From: Branchiostoma floridae
Lineage: Eukaryota; Chordata; Leptocardii; Amphioxiformes; Branchiostomatidae
Assembly: GCF_000003815.2 (NCBI RefSeq)
Contig: NW_023365766.1
Span: 1-28,906 of the forward strand
DNA: 28,906 bases
Direction: 5' to 3'
A model generated the notes under the pieces. It was not told the origin of the DNA. It did no database searches and was given only the letters and a program-made list of their open reading frames with translations. The position numbers and the translations under genes were made by a program. The first letter of the stretch is position 1. Every line of letters begins with the position of its first letter. Below are positions 1 through 11,284 of the stretch, one piece after another.

Positions 1-600
1 CAATAAAAACTACACCTGGTTTAAAACTGTTTATTCAATAATATTTCTTGATACATTTGGGGAAACAAAGTGTACAATATGTTGGTCATGTTGTACTTGA
101 CATTAGATTTCAAACGTTAATCACAGAAAAAGATTACAGGTCTTAGTTTTCTTGGACAAGATGACTTTCTATGACAAGGTGGCTAGTATTGTACTAGAAA
201 AGCCACAAAATACACGAGTAATCGAGAACAAAAAGCCTTCATACATGTGTAGAAGGAATACAAGAAATACGTCAATTTGTACTATGTATAGGATTTTTTT
301 AACGACAACTGCCTACAGTCCAACCCAGACGCCATCAGAACACAGTACGTAACTCTTAGTAAACTGAACTACGCGTATCTATAGGATATAACATACTTGA
401 TGGCTGTAAAATTGTTCACTTTGTATTCTGTGAAAACAAGAACTTCATCTACAGACTGCTGGGGGCATGACAGGAAGTAACTTGATTTGTGATTGTAGTT
501 TCAGTTCTAGGTTCAACCTAGAAATGTTCACCCATCCCCTCTGTCTACCTGAAGCATTATCAGCGGAAAGAATCATGATCTCTTGATAAGCGGCAAGGTG
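1..600. other. Non-coding stretch; inverted-repeat end at 1-35
   Basis: No convincing coding sequence is visible; the short open frames have no recognisable domain. The first 35 bases resemble the reverse complement of 13604-13645, differing by a short indel and a few substitutions. Both copies carry AATAAA-type hexamers. This could be the 3' end of a minus-strand relative of whatever ends near 13640, or the terminus of a large inverted repeat. Confidence 0.4.
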
Positions 601-1237
601 TTGAGTACATTTTGATGACATCCCGAGTAATGCTGCTGGTAGGAGGTTAGGACATTCTGAGAGCAGTGGCTACTTCTACACACAGCGCTTCAGCCTGTTT
701 CTGCAGTATACAGGCCCGATATATGGCCGATTCGGTTTCTGTGACCATGTCCATGGCTGAGACTGCATTCGAAGTTACTGCAAAGTTCTGTCCTTCAGAG
801 AACCGAGACCTCCCGTTTCTGTCAGCTCACAACAACTTGCACTCTTCAACCACCTGTCTTCCTTTCTGTCCCTGTGCCGTCGTCTTGGTTCGGGAGCCAA
901 GATTACGACACAGGGCATCTTATGTAATGGTCTACTAGTAGGTTCCCGGCCCTAGACCATCACACAAGGCAGAAAAGACGACAGATGGTAGAAGAACCCA
1001 AGTCGTCACAAGTCAACAGATCCAGGAAATTCCTGCTCTCTAAAGGACTGAACTTCGCAGTAACTCCGAACACAATCTCAACCATTAACACAGTCACAGA
1101 AGCCAAGCCAGCCACACACCGGGCCTGTACACCACAGAAACGGGCTGAAGTCCCGTGTGCAAAAGAAGCCCCCACTCACAAAATGCCCTAGCCACCTACC
1201 AACAACATCACTCAGGGTGTCAACAAAACACACTCAA
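601..1237. mobile_element. Foldback (long inverted-repeat) element, copy A
   Basis: The two halves are diverged reverse complements about a centre near 920. The left half runs from TTGAGTACATTTTGATGACA through CTTCAGCCTGTTTCTGCAG and a GGCCCGA motif. The right half repeats these in reverse, with GGGCCTGTAC, ACGGGCTGAAG and a terminal CAACAAAACACACTCAA. No transposase is encoded, and the open frames on both strands are mirror artefacts of the palindrome. Related copies lie at 4259-4828, 5639-6208 and, partially, 13190-13382, so this is a dispersed family. The superfamily is not recognised and no target duplication is clear. Confidence 0.7.
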
Positions 1238-2481
1238 GCACCCTACCACCAACCAAGAAACTGATCAGCCCTGCCGACAATGCCTCATGTAGACAAAGGG
1301 AATCTTAATATCAGCTAAAACTATGAATGTAATATCACAGATCATTTACTTCCTATCATGCCGATGTCAAGTCAATCCCAGCCCATTTCTGCAAGATGAT
1401 TCCGTTTCAAACAATTAAACCCTTGTAAGATATGTACGAACTTAACAGTTTCAGGTCCTCTGGTATGGCGTACACACGAACACTGGCCTTTCTGGTTGTG
1501 GAGATGGCGTACTTGGCATTAGACAACCTCTCACCGGGATCAGTCCCACCATTTCAGTGTGGTTGATCCTGGAAGATACTGAGAGATGTCTCCTTCCCGG
1601 CGACTTCCCACTGCAAGGACGTGAAATTAAGGAGCAATTAGGACCAGGCAGACTAACGTCATTTTCTTTTTATGTAATTAAAACATTTAAAAGGGTCACA
1701 GGGACGCCTTTATGCCCAACCGGGAGTGGAAATGGTAACCAGTCATGCAGAGTTACCTGATAGAATATCGAAATTGTAATCAGGGTCTGTATGCGGGGTT
1801 CCAAAACCGCTTTACTCTGAGTTCAGAAGAACACCCTACGTGTTTGGCTTGGTGCCTCCTTGGCTTGGTGATGCACTGATGTCGAGAAACACCTTCAGTG
1901 ACGCTGGCAGCTGGCACCTCCCTTATCCAGCTCCTCCCTTATTAGTGCGTCCAGACATTATTTTGCTGTGATTTCGGTAAAAGAAACAAACATTCATCAG
2001 CTGATTACCCACCGCTGCAACAACCAGCAAAGGCTCAACGACTGTCCATTGGTTGAATGTGATACACAATTAGATCCTCTGATAGTACTACTTTTCAATA
2101 TTTACCTTGTGGGGGATATCTTGCAGGGTTCCCAGGTGAATTAGGCTTTGCTGCCTGTCGTGTCACCCTCCTGTCACACACAGTACTCTTTCTTCCCCAG
2201 CCAGCCAGTCCAACCGTGTTTCAGAACTGTTCACTGATTCTGCAGTCACGACTTCTGCTGTCAGAGTTCCTATACAGAAATTGAAACTGTAAAATTAATG
2301 AATGTGGTCTTTTGACAAATACTGCTGTCTTACAAATCTGATGATGACTACATATTACTAGTATTTTTCCTCATGAATGCAGGCTTTTCAATGCCGTCAT
2401 ACTGATTATAATTTGAATCATCCGATGCGGGGTTCCAAAACCGCTTTACTCTGAATTCAAAAAAACACCCTACGTGTTGGG
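1238..2481. other. Gene-poor stretch with a short direct repeat
   Basis: No domain-bearing ORF is visible. The segment at about 1791-1849 (starting TGCGGGGTTCCAAAACCGCT) recurs at about 2424-2480, immediately before the assembly gap, with a few mismatches. It could be a dispersed repeat edge or a local duplication that hindered assembly. Nothing else is recognised. Confidence 0.4.
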
Positions 2482-3387
2482 NNNNNNNNNNNNNNNNNNN
2501 NNNNNNNNNNNNNNNNNNNNNNNNNNNNNNNNNNNNNNNNNNNNNNNNNNNNNNNNNNNNNNNNNNNNNNNNNNNNNNNNNNNNNNNNNNNNNNNNNNNN
2601 NNNNNNNNNNNNNNNNNNNNNNNNNNNNNNNNNNNNNNNNNNNNNNNNNNNNNNNNNNNNNNNNNNNNNNNNNNNNNNNNNNNNNNNNNNNNNNNNNNNN
2701 NNNNNNNNNNNNNNNNNNNNNNNNNNNNNNNNNNNNNNNNNNNNNNNNNNNNNNNNNNNNNNNNNNNNNNNNNNNNNNNNNNNNNNNNNNNNNNNNNNNN
2801 NNNNNNNNNNNNNNNNNNNNNNNNNNNNNNNNNNNNNNNNNNNNNNNNNNNNNNNNNNNNNNNNNNNNNNNNNNNNNNNNNNNNNNNNNNNNNNNNNNNN
2901 NNNNNNNNNNNNNNNNNNNNNNNNNNNNNNNNNNNNNNNNNNNNNNNNNNNNNNNNNNNNNNNNNNNNNNNNNNNNNNNNNNNNNNNNNNNNNNNNNNNN
3001 NNNNNNNNNNNNNNNNNNNNNNNNNNNNNNNNNNNNNNNNNNNNNNNNNNNNNNNNNNNNNNNNNNNNNNNNNNNNNNNNNNNNNNNNNNNNNNNNNNNN
3101 NNNNNNNNNNNNNNNNNNNNNNNNNNNNNNNNNNNNNNNNNNNNNNNNNNNNNNNNNNNNNNNNNNNNNNNNNNNNNNNNNNNNNNNNNNNNNNNNNNNN
3201 NNNNNNNNNNNNNNNNNNNNNNNNNNNNNNNNNNNNNNNNNNNNNNNNNNNNNNNNNNNNNNNNNNNNNNNNNNNNNNNNNNNNNNNNNNNNNNNNNNNN
3301 NNNNNNNNNNNNNNNNNNNNNNNNNNNNNNNNNNNNNNNNNNNNNNNNNNNNNNNNNNNNNNNNNNNNNNNNNNNNNNNNNNNNNNN
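2482..3387. other. Assembly gap (906 N)
   Basis: Unknown bases. All long open frames crossing it are artefacts of the N run. Confidence 1.
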
Positions 3388-3539
3388 GCAACAAACGCAA
3401 ACATGTTCAACGGCTGCCCAATGGCAAGTACTAGTGGAAATGTGGCAAACAATTACAACTGGACACCTCTGATAAACAGCAATAATTGATAAAGTCCACC
3501 TACATAGAATAGCAGAGCTTGTCGTCTGTCTCGACGTAT

Positions 3540-3925
3540 AAAACGATATATCCCCGGACGTTATCGTGAAACACCTGCAGTAAAGGTTGGCGTCGACGTC
3601 TCTCGTCGGCAACCCTTGTATCCGTTGCCGTTTGTAGATAGTTCGCGTACGTTGGTGCGAGACGAAGCGGTTACGTTCTCGCATGACTCAAGAATCGAAT
3701 GACAATGCCGTGGTCTAGACAAGCTAACAAACGCGTGCCCAACACAGGTGAAAAAGATTACTGGTCTGTGATTGGTCAAGAAATTAATCAATTTTGTAGA
3801 CTAGGCGAATCGTACGCCTGCCCCTGTCTTAATCTGCCGGAAACCCCGTCATATTCGTCTGAGGTGAAGGACTCACTTCGCAGCGTCCCAGCACAGAACA
3901 ACATCGCGACCGCTTGAGACAACAG
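3540..3925 (+). promoter_or_regulatory. CpG-rich patch ending at a candidate first-exon splice donor
   Basis: This patch is visibly richer in CpG than its surroundings (many CG steps between about 3545 and 3735). It ends in AACAG/GTAAGT at 3921-3931, a near-consensus splice donor. The small open frame 3699-3917 stops eight bases before that donor, so any exon here would be mainly 5' UTR or non-coding. The next downstream acceptor-like sequence is at about 4086-4108, in the first tandem block. A host promoter with first exon is plausible but unproven. Confidence 0.3.
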
Positions 3926-4039
3926 GTAAGTGCCTTATTGTGTTTAAATACGTGTTCTACGGTTATCATTAGTCCGATAATTAGATAATCCGTAACGTTA
4001 ACATTCAATTCTTTTGTGACCGTCAGAGAATGCAAAAAA

Positions 4040-5460
4040 TTTACATGTAAGGCATCCTTGTGCCTTAGATGTTATTACGCCTCTAAATTATTCACTTTCT
4101 TGCTCAGTCCAGGATCTTAGTGGTGCCATCAATCCCAGATCAACTACTGCCGCAATGTTCAAGTTAAGTGCTTATGTGTCTTATGGGGTTAAAATGGTAA
4201 CATCTTGCAGATATGGACTGGGACTAACTTGTCATAGCCACAATAGAAAGTAAATGAATTGAGTGTGTTTTGTTGACATACCGAGGGATGTTTCTGGTAG
4301 ATATTCGGACGTGCATTTTGTAAATGGAGGCTCCTTTTGTAGTCAAGGCTTCAGTACGTTTCCGTGGTGTACATGCCTGGTGTGTGGCTGATTTTTCTTT
4401 CTGTTGGTTTCTGTGGCTGTGTTGCCGGGAGTGTATTTGGTCAGTTATTGTCACGTAAATTCTGTCCTTTACAAAACAGGGTCTTCCCTGGTTGACCATC
4501 TGTTGTCATTTCTGTTTTATGTCATGGTCAGTGGTTGTCGGGAACCTAGACCATTACATAATCTGCTTTGTGTCGCTCTCTTGGGTCCCGAACCAAGAGA
4601 ACAACACAAGCCAGACAGGACGACAGGTGGTCGAAGAACCTATTTGATATTAGTAGTTAATTTCTGTAGAAATACTCGACCTTTCAGCGTAGACACAGTC
4701 ACAGAAGCCGAATCAGCCATTCATCGGGCTTGTATAACGCAGAAACAGACTGAAGCAGCCATAGCTCTCGAAATTTAAACTGAAACAAACGTCAACATTA
4801 CTTGGGATTTCATTGAAGCACACTCAATCGTTACTACACATAAATTCATCCCACTGTTTCCATGTTAAATCTAGAACGGAAATTTTAATCACAAACCAAG
4901 TTAACTTTCTGTGCTTTAACTTAAGTCCAAGGTATATTTCCTATATTTCTGAGCCAAAATAATTCATTTTCGTTTTGTCTTTTCTACCGAGGATCATCGC
5001 ACCGTAAGAAGAAATGTCCGGACGTGGAAAGGGAGGCGAGGACTGACGAAGGAAGGTACCGGACGTGACTGAATGGAGATTCATAGTCTTCTAACACATA
5101 TGACAAGGTATTGTACTGAATTCAGTCAAAGCACACAGTTTTTGATTGTAAGACAACAGTCTTTTGTCCATGGATGACCATTTTCATTTGTGTTGGCAAG
5201 TTTAAGTTTACAGTTTCAATTTCGATTTTGGTACCTAAACAATTATAAACTCAGTAGAAACTTATGTCACTCTGAATTGAATGAAGTATATAAATACCTT
5301 TGTATTACGGTCTGACTGTTTGTGAGGTGGGAAATTTGGTCGTAGACATTGTTGACTGCACTTTCGGTGTGTTTGTTACAGCGGTGTTGAGGCAAATCAT
5401 GCATGGCTCTTTCTTTTACCGATTTGTGCCTTATTTATCACTAAAACAAGACGTTAAATC
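4040..5460 (+). repeat. Tandem ~1.38 kb block, copy 1
   Basis: The block starts with a pyrimidine tract and AG acceptor (about 4086-4108), then a ~50 base exon-like core (GATCTTAGTGGTGCCATC..., 4109 on) ending in TTCAA/GTTAAG. Next come a foldback element (4259-4828), a conserved CGAGGATCATCGCACCG segment (about 4988-5005), a TATA-like TATATAAAT (about 5287-5295), and GCGGTGTTGAGGCAAATCATG (about 5380-5400). The same order recurs about 1.38 kb downstream. In one frame the core reads DLSGAINPRSTTAAMFK. No known family is recognised; it may be an exon or merely a repeat. Confidence 0.7.
4259..4828. mobile_element. Foldback element, copy B
   Basis: The arms begin TTGAGTGTGTTTTGTTGACA on the left and end ...AAGCACACTCAA on the right. 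Nested inside are CTTCAGTACGTTTCC... on the left and ...CAGAAACAGACTGAAG on the right, as diverged inverted halves. This is the same architecture as copy A. It carries no coding capacity; the open frame 4404-4778 has no domain and follows the palindrome. It lies inside tandem block copy 1 and at the same place in copy 2, so it was inserted before the block duplicated. Confidence 0.7.
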
Positions 5461-6845
5461 TGCACCTTATTCACTTTTTTTGCTTCTAGGATCTTAGTGA
5501 TGCCATCAAGCCCGGATCAACTGCAGCCGCAGTGTTTAAGTTAAGTACATAATTTGTGTCTTCTGGGGTTAAAATGGTAACATCTTGCAGATATGGATTG
5601 GGACTAACTTGTCATAGCCACGATAGGCAGTCAATGAATTGAGTGTGTTTTGTTGACATACCGAGGGATGTTTCTGGTAGATATTCGGACGTGCATTTTG
5701 TAAATAAAGGCTCCTTTTGCAGTCAAGGCTTCAGTCCGTTTCCGTGGTGTACATGCCTGGTGTGTGGCTGATTTTTGTTTCTGTTGGTTTCTGTGGCTGT
5801 GTTGCCGGGAGTGTATTTGGTCAGTTATTGTACGTAAATTCTGTCCTTTACAAAACAGGGTCTTCCCTGGTTGACCATCTGTTGTCATTTTTGTTTTATG
5901 TCATGGTCAGTGGTTGTCGGGAACCTAGACCATTACATAATCTGCTTCGTGTCGCTCTCTTGGGTCCCGAACCAAGAGAATAGCACAGGCCAGAAAGGAC
6001 GACAGGTGGTTGAAGAACCTATTTGATATTAGTAGTTAATTCCTGTAGAAATACTCGACTTCTCGGCGTAGACACAGTCACAGAAACCGAATCAGCCATT
6101 CATCGGGCTTGTATACCGCAGAAACAGACTGAAGCAGTCATAGCTCTCGAAATTTAAACTGAAGCAAACGTCAACATTACTTGGGATTTCATTGAAGCAC
6201 ACTCAATCGTTACTACACATAAATTCATCTCACTGTTTCCATGTTAAATCTAGAACGGAAATTTTAATCACAAACCAAGTTAACTTTCTATACTTTAACT
6301 TAAGTATTATATTTTCTATATTTCTGAGCCAAAATAATTCATTTTCGTTTTGTCTTTTCTACCGAGGATCATCGCACCGTAAGAAGAAATGTCCGGACGT
6401 TGAAATGGATCCCGGGAGGCGAGGACTGACGAAGGAAGGTACCGGACGTGACTGAATGGAGATTCACAGTCTTCTAACACATATGACAAGGTATCGTACC
6501 GTACTGAGTGAAAGCACACAGTTTTAATTGTAAGACAACAGGATAACTTTTTCATTTGTGTAGGCAAGTTTAAGTTTACAGTTTCAATTTCGATTTTAGT
6601 ACCTAAACAATTATACACTCAGTAGATAAGTCTTTTTTCTACTACTTACTTATCTGACTCTGAATTGAATGAAGTATATAAATTCCTTTGTATCACGGTC
6701 TGACTGTGAATTGAAAACCTTGGTCGTAAACATTGTTATCTGTACTTTGTGTTTGTTACAGCGGTGTTGAGGCAAATCATGCATGAATGCTTCTTCTACC
6801 GACTTGTGCTTTATTTATCACCAAAACAAGGCGTTACATCTGCAC
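5461..6845 (+). repeat. Tandem ~1.38 kb block, copy 2
   Basis: This is a close copy of 4086-5460. It has an acceptor-like TTTTTTTGCTTCTAG (about 5475-5489), core GATCTTAGTGATGCC..., a foldback element, CGAGGATCATCGCACCG (about 6363), TATATAAAT (about 6673-6681), and GCGGTGTTGAGGCAAATCATG (about 6760). In the frame that is open in copy 1, the core reads DLSDAIKPGSTAA. Most differences from copy 1 are single bases, plus an ~8 base indel near 6407 and a small insertion near 6625-6655. Confidence 0.7.
5639..6208. mobile_element. Foldback element, copy C
   Basis: Nearly identical to 4259-4828 and in the same relative position in the next tandem block, so it was duplicated with the block rather than inserted separately. 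The arms are inverted halves with ends TTGAGTGTG and CACACTCAA. No transposase is encoded. Confidence 0.7.
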
Positions 6846-7146
6846 CATATTCACTTTTTTGATTCTAGGATCTTATTGGTGCCATTAAGCCCGGATCAAC
6901 TGCAGCTGCAATGTTCAAGTTAAGTACTTATGTCTCTTATTGGGCTAAAGTGTTAACATCTAGTAAATATGACAAGTTATCGTACGGTATTGAGGGAAAG
7001 CACACAGTTTTGATTGTAAGACAACAGGGTGACTTTTTCATTTGTGTAGGCAAGTTTAAGTTTACAGTTTCAATTTCAATTTTGAGTCCTTGACTCAAAT
7101 TTCAAAATGTTTTGATTCCAAAACTGCAAAATATTGTTGGTCTATC
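6846..7146 (+). repeat. Tandem block, copy 3 (shortened)
   Basis: The copy has an acceptor-like TTTTTTGATTCTAG and core GATCTTATTGGTGCCATTAAG. In the shared frame the core reads DLIGAIKPGSTAAAMFK. It then jumps directly to the sequence matching 5100-5235 of copy 1 (TATGACAAG..., CACACAGTTTTGATTGTAAG). It therefore lacks the foldback element and the middle ~850 bases. It is interrupted at about 7147 by the LINE insertion and resumes at about 13066. Confidence 0.65.
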
Positions 7147-7161
7147 TCGTCATAATTGTTT
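7147..7161. repeat. LINE target-site duplication, left copy
   Basis: TCGTCATAATTGTTT abuts the A-rich tail of the LINE (T-rich on this strand) and is repeated exactly at 13051-13065. The last few T bases are ambiguous with the tail. Confidence 0.85.
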
Positions 7162-7194
7162 TTTTTATTTTTTTTTATTTTTTTATTTTATTGT
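7162..7194 (-). other. LINE poly(A)-type 3' tail
   Basis: On this strand it is a run of T broken by single A bases; on the element strand it is AATAAAA/AAATAAAAA-type sequence directly before the target duplication. It marks the 3' end of the minus-strand LINE and includes AATAAA hexamers. Confidence 0.85.
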
Positions 7195-7507
7195 CAATGA
7201 TGAATAATAATACAGAACAACGCAGAGCCTCCATCCCTTACATATCAAGACATCATGTACATATCATGTAGCTGTTATTATGTCATTCTACTCGTTATCA
7301 TTTTAGTTATCAAATCATCACATCGTATCAGTTTACCATAATATTGTAACACATCATATCATATCATTATCATAGTTTACCTCATTATGTGAACATTGGT
7401 TCATATATACATGTCAACATTTCAAACAATTATTATAACATTATCATCATTTAGCATTATTATGTAAATACATCGTGCCATCTTATCATATTATTATTGT
7501 AACAAAA
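7195..7507 (-). other. LINE 3' untranslated region
   Basis: AT-rich sequence with many ATCAT/TTATCAT repeats between the ORF2 stop and the tail. No ORF. It is assigned to the LINE by position only. Confidence 0.6.
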
Positions 7508-10500
7508 TCAAATTAAACACAAGGTTCCCCACTTACCCCGATGCTTCTCCAGCTTCCCTCTCCGAGATGCAATAAGACGTTCCGTTTTTTCAAAAGTAGA
7601 TATCAGTTTTTTTAAGGCCTGGAAGTTTATTGTTTTTAAACGTCTACACCTAAAAATGAAAACTTTGCCTAACAAAATAATCAAATTTTTTAGGGGGGGC
7701 GTATCTTGACATGTATCTCCAAATATGATTATGAAGGGATTAAGGTTACAGTCAACAGAAATTTCTACTTGTAGCCAACTCTCTACCTCATTCCAAAAAG
7801 GTACCACATGCGGACACTCCCAGAAAACATGAATATAGGATTCTACATCATCGTGACAGAAAGAACAGGAGTTAGAATCTACCAATTTCCATATATGTAA
7901 AATTCTGTTACAAGGTAAAAATTTGTTGATTAAATGATATTGAAAATATCTAATACCGGGATCAATAGTGCATCTATATAAATTTGTAAATACTTCCCGC
8001 CATGGTATATCTTTATCGAAATAATAAAACCAAGAAAGTCTAGTATTATGTGCAACACTGACCTCGTTCATGGACGTAAGAAAGTAGATATACATGCTTT
8101 TGTTGATCTTTATGTTTCGTAACCATTTATAATTTTTTTGAAAGGGTAGGCACACAAGGTCTTTCCGCTTCTCAGTACTAAGTATTTTTTCCATTTACCG
8201 GGAATAGCTGAAATAAGTTGTAGATATCTATGTTGGTCACAAGCATTTGGGTAGTTTATACTGAACTCATCATAAGACATAAAATTACCATTCGGGGATA
8301 GCAAGTCATTTATGAAATAGATATTTCTATTCAGAAAAGAAGTCATACAAACAGTTTTACCATCAATGATAATGTTAGAGTTTAAACAGATTACTTGCTG
8401 TCGTATATTTGCCGGCGTCGTGGGCTCTACTTGCTGAAATTTGAACCAGGCCATAAACACTTCAGAAAAAAATCCTTTTAAACAAAGGTTTTTCCCCAAA
8501 GACAGCTGGTAAAAGGGAAATAAACTCTGACTAAGTTGAGGGTGGAAGACTGTTACCCAAGAGGAGAACCACTCGGGATGAGAATAAAGTTTAGGCACCC
8601 ACGAAGCTTTTATAGAAGTGTTGAATGCACGTAAGTTTTTTAAATTAAGTCCTCCGTTTTCAACTTCATCGTATAATACCTTCCGTGCAATTCGTTCCGG
8701 ACCGTCGTCCCAAATAAAAGAAAATATCTTCTTTTCATATTCTTTAAAAAAGGAATCGTTAGGGGATGGTAACACTTGAAATAAATTCGTAAACTGGGGA
8801 ACCACCGAGGTGTTAATAATAACAATTTTACCATACAGGGACAAATATTTATTCTTCATAGGGCGTAATAATCTATCTAGTCTTTCCAGACGGGGTTCGA
8901 AATTAACGTTTGTGATTAAGTTTAAATCAACAGGGATATTGATGCCCAGTAGGTCGACATCCCCGTCAACCCACTGTATCGGTAGATGGGTGGGCAAACG
9001 AAAATTAGATAACTTCAAGGGGCCTAATCGTAATATTTTGCATTTATCTACATTTAAAGAAAGACCTGAGATGTTGGAAAAACGCTCTAAATCAGACAAC
9101 AAGGCATAAAATGATTCTGACTTTGGTTCGAACGGAAAATTTGAATCGTCGGCGTATTGTGATATCTTTGTAGTCTTTTCGTATATCCTTAGACCCCGTA
9201 TGGAATGATTAGACCTGATCTTAATAGCAAGCACCTCCACCGCCACGAGAAAAAGATAAGGGGACAATGGACATCCTTGGCGAACTCCGCGATATATATT
9301 GAAGGGGTCTGAAATGTAACCATTGTTTATAACGCAACTCGCTGTTCTTTTATATAAAACCTTTACCCATTTAATTAGTTGTGGACCAAAGTTAAAGAAT
9401 TCTAAACATTTAAACATAAAATCCCACCTCAACGAATCAAATGCTTTCTTGAAATCAGCTACAAATATTAACCCGGGTTTGTTCTCTTGATCGTAATGCT
9501 CTATTGTATCTAATAATCTTCTAATGTTGTCGCCTATATACCTATCCTTAATAAACCCAGTCTGATCCTCTCCAATTATGTCCGTGATTACATGTTTTGA
9601 TTCTAAGAGATATGCATTTTGAAAGTATTCTCGTATCACAACCTAAAAGGGTAAGCGGGCGCCAATTTCCCATGGCGGTTGGGTCCTTGTCTATGCCTTT
9701 ACTGTCTTTTTTGAGTAGCAATGAAATTAATCCTTTTCTTTGAGTTTCTGACAGATATCCATTAACAAACGAATAATTAAAACAAGTTAACATAGGCTTT
9801 TTAAAGACATCAAAAAAATTCTTATAAACTTCTACAGGTATACCGTCAATCCCTGGTGATTTCCCAGCCTGAAATGAATATATTGCATTTTTCAATTCTT
9901 CTTCACTTATTAGACCTTAACAAAGTTGCTGTTGCTCATCTGATAAACGTTTATCGTAGTTCTCGGGGAAAAAACCATCACAGTTTACATCAGAAAGAGG
10001 CATTGGAATATCTTCAAAAGAGTAAAGTGCAGAATAAAAATTAACCTGATCAGAAAGAATGTCTTTTGGGTTACATGTTACCTCACCCGAGGGCCTTTTG
10101 AGTCTTTGTATATTTTTTCTTGTATAATTACGGTGGATTAGATTTATAAAATATTTGGTGCACTTTTCCCCCAGCTCCATCCAACGTGATTTAGACCTTA
10201 ACAAGATACCATTAAGACGTTCATTATATAAAGATTCTAATAACTTTTGTTTATGATTTAATTCTTCTAGTTGGGCGGGTGGGGGAGAGGCGGCACTATC
10301 AATTTGACTCTGCAACATATTAATTTCGTCAATAAGTTCTTTTTCTTTCATCAGATATTGTTTCTTTCTCCAGCTACTAAATTTAATACAGTGACCACGA
10401 AAAAAGCACTTCGCCGCATCCCAAACAACTTGAGGATTTGCGGTGTTGACATTATTTTCGAAAAATTCTGACATAATTTGTTTGGTCTGTACAAGAAAAA

Positions 10501-11284
10501 GTTTGTCATCAAGAAGGGATTGATTAAATTGCCAGTAGCCAGGCCCTCGTGGGAAGTCCGCCGTAACAAAAGACAAGGTGATTAGATTGTGATCAGATCT
10601 AAATTTGTCTGCAATAGAACACTTATTAACTCTGTTTAATAATGAAAAGGATATCAGAAAATAATCTAGTCTACTAGCATAGAGCCCCCGACGCCACGTA
10701 TATCGAACAACATTAGGGTTTCTAAAACGCCACACATCATACAAGTCAAATTTTCCTTTTAGCTCCGAAATAGCTTCTAGTGCGTTAGGGTGATAATTTC
10801 GAAGTCGGGCACCTGATCTATCCATGGCTGAATTCTGCACTGTATTAAAATCTCCCACCACAATTAAATGTTCATTACTAATCTCAAGAGTATCTATAGC
10901 TTCTTCTAATTTCTTAAAAAAGGACGGACAGTCATCATTTGGAGCATATAAATTCGCAAGACAAAAATGTAGATCGTCTACCTCGATGTCTAACACAATC
11001 CACCGTCCACTTTCATCAGTTTTAACCTGATGAACCTGAACGCTGGCGCTACTCTTTATCAAAATAGCTACCCCTCTTTGATTTGAAGTACCATGGGAGA
11101 AGTATATTTGTCCACCACATTCGTTCTGCCATCTTTTTTCATCTCTTACAGTTGTATGTGTTTCTTGTAGACAATATAAGTGGTAAGGTTTGTCTTTTAA
11201 CCAGGTAAATAGCCCCATTCGTTTATGAAAATCCCCCAGCCCGTTACAATTGTAACTAGAAATTCGACACTCTACCTTAGACAT
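7508..11284 (-). pseudogene. LINE ORF2 (APE endonuclease + reverse transcriptase), broken
   Basis: ORF2 nicks target DNA and reverse-transcribes the element RNA in place. The start ATG is at 11284. The first segment (9917-11284, 455 aa) is an APE-type endonuclease with N14 of NCNGL, E41 of QETH, YAPN (about 113-116), GDFN (144-147), RLDYF and SDH (230-232). An in-frame TAA at 9917-9919 ends it, and the same frame continues with EEELKNAIYSFQ and KSPGIDGIP of the RT domain. Near 9600 the frame shifts. The segment 8110-9639 carries GEDQTGF, ADFKKAFDSL (motif A), RQGCPLSPYLF (motif B) and QYADD (motif C). A second shift lies in an A-run near 8185. The last segment (7508-8194) has the CSFCHDD...H...C C-terminal motif of L1/Tx1 proteins. 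The total is about 1,259 codons, normal for L1-like ORF2. All catalytic motifs survive, so decay is recent; assembly errors are a less likely cause. Confidence 0.93.

Noticed and set aside
2348-3684. Long open frames across the first gap
   Set aside because: They consist mainly of undefined bases; only a few dozen real codons, with no domain, lie at each end.
4404-4778. 124-codon frame in foldback copy B
   Set aside because: It follows the palindrome, matches a frame in copy C that is cut short, and shows no domain or codon pattern.
5012-5044. ATGTCCGGACGTGGAAAGGGAGGC reads as a histone H4/H2A-like start (MSGRGKGG)
   Set aside because: It is followed by Glu-Asp-stop, not histone sequence. 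The second block copy (about 6390) has extra bases and an early stop here, so the match most likely arose by a small deletion.
8810-9109. Plus-strand frame of 99 codons inside the LINE
   Set aside because: It is the antisense shadow of the reverse transcriptase frame.
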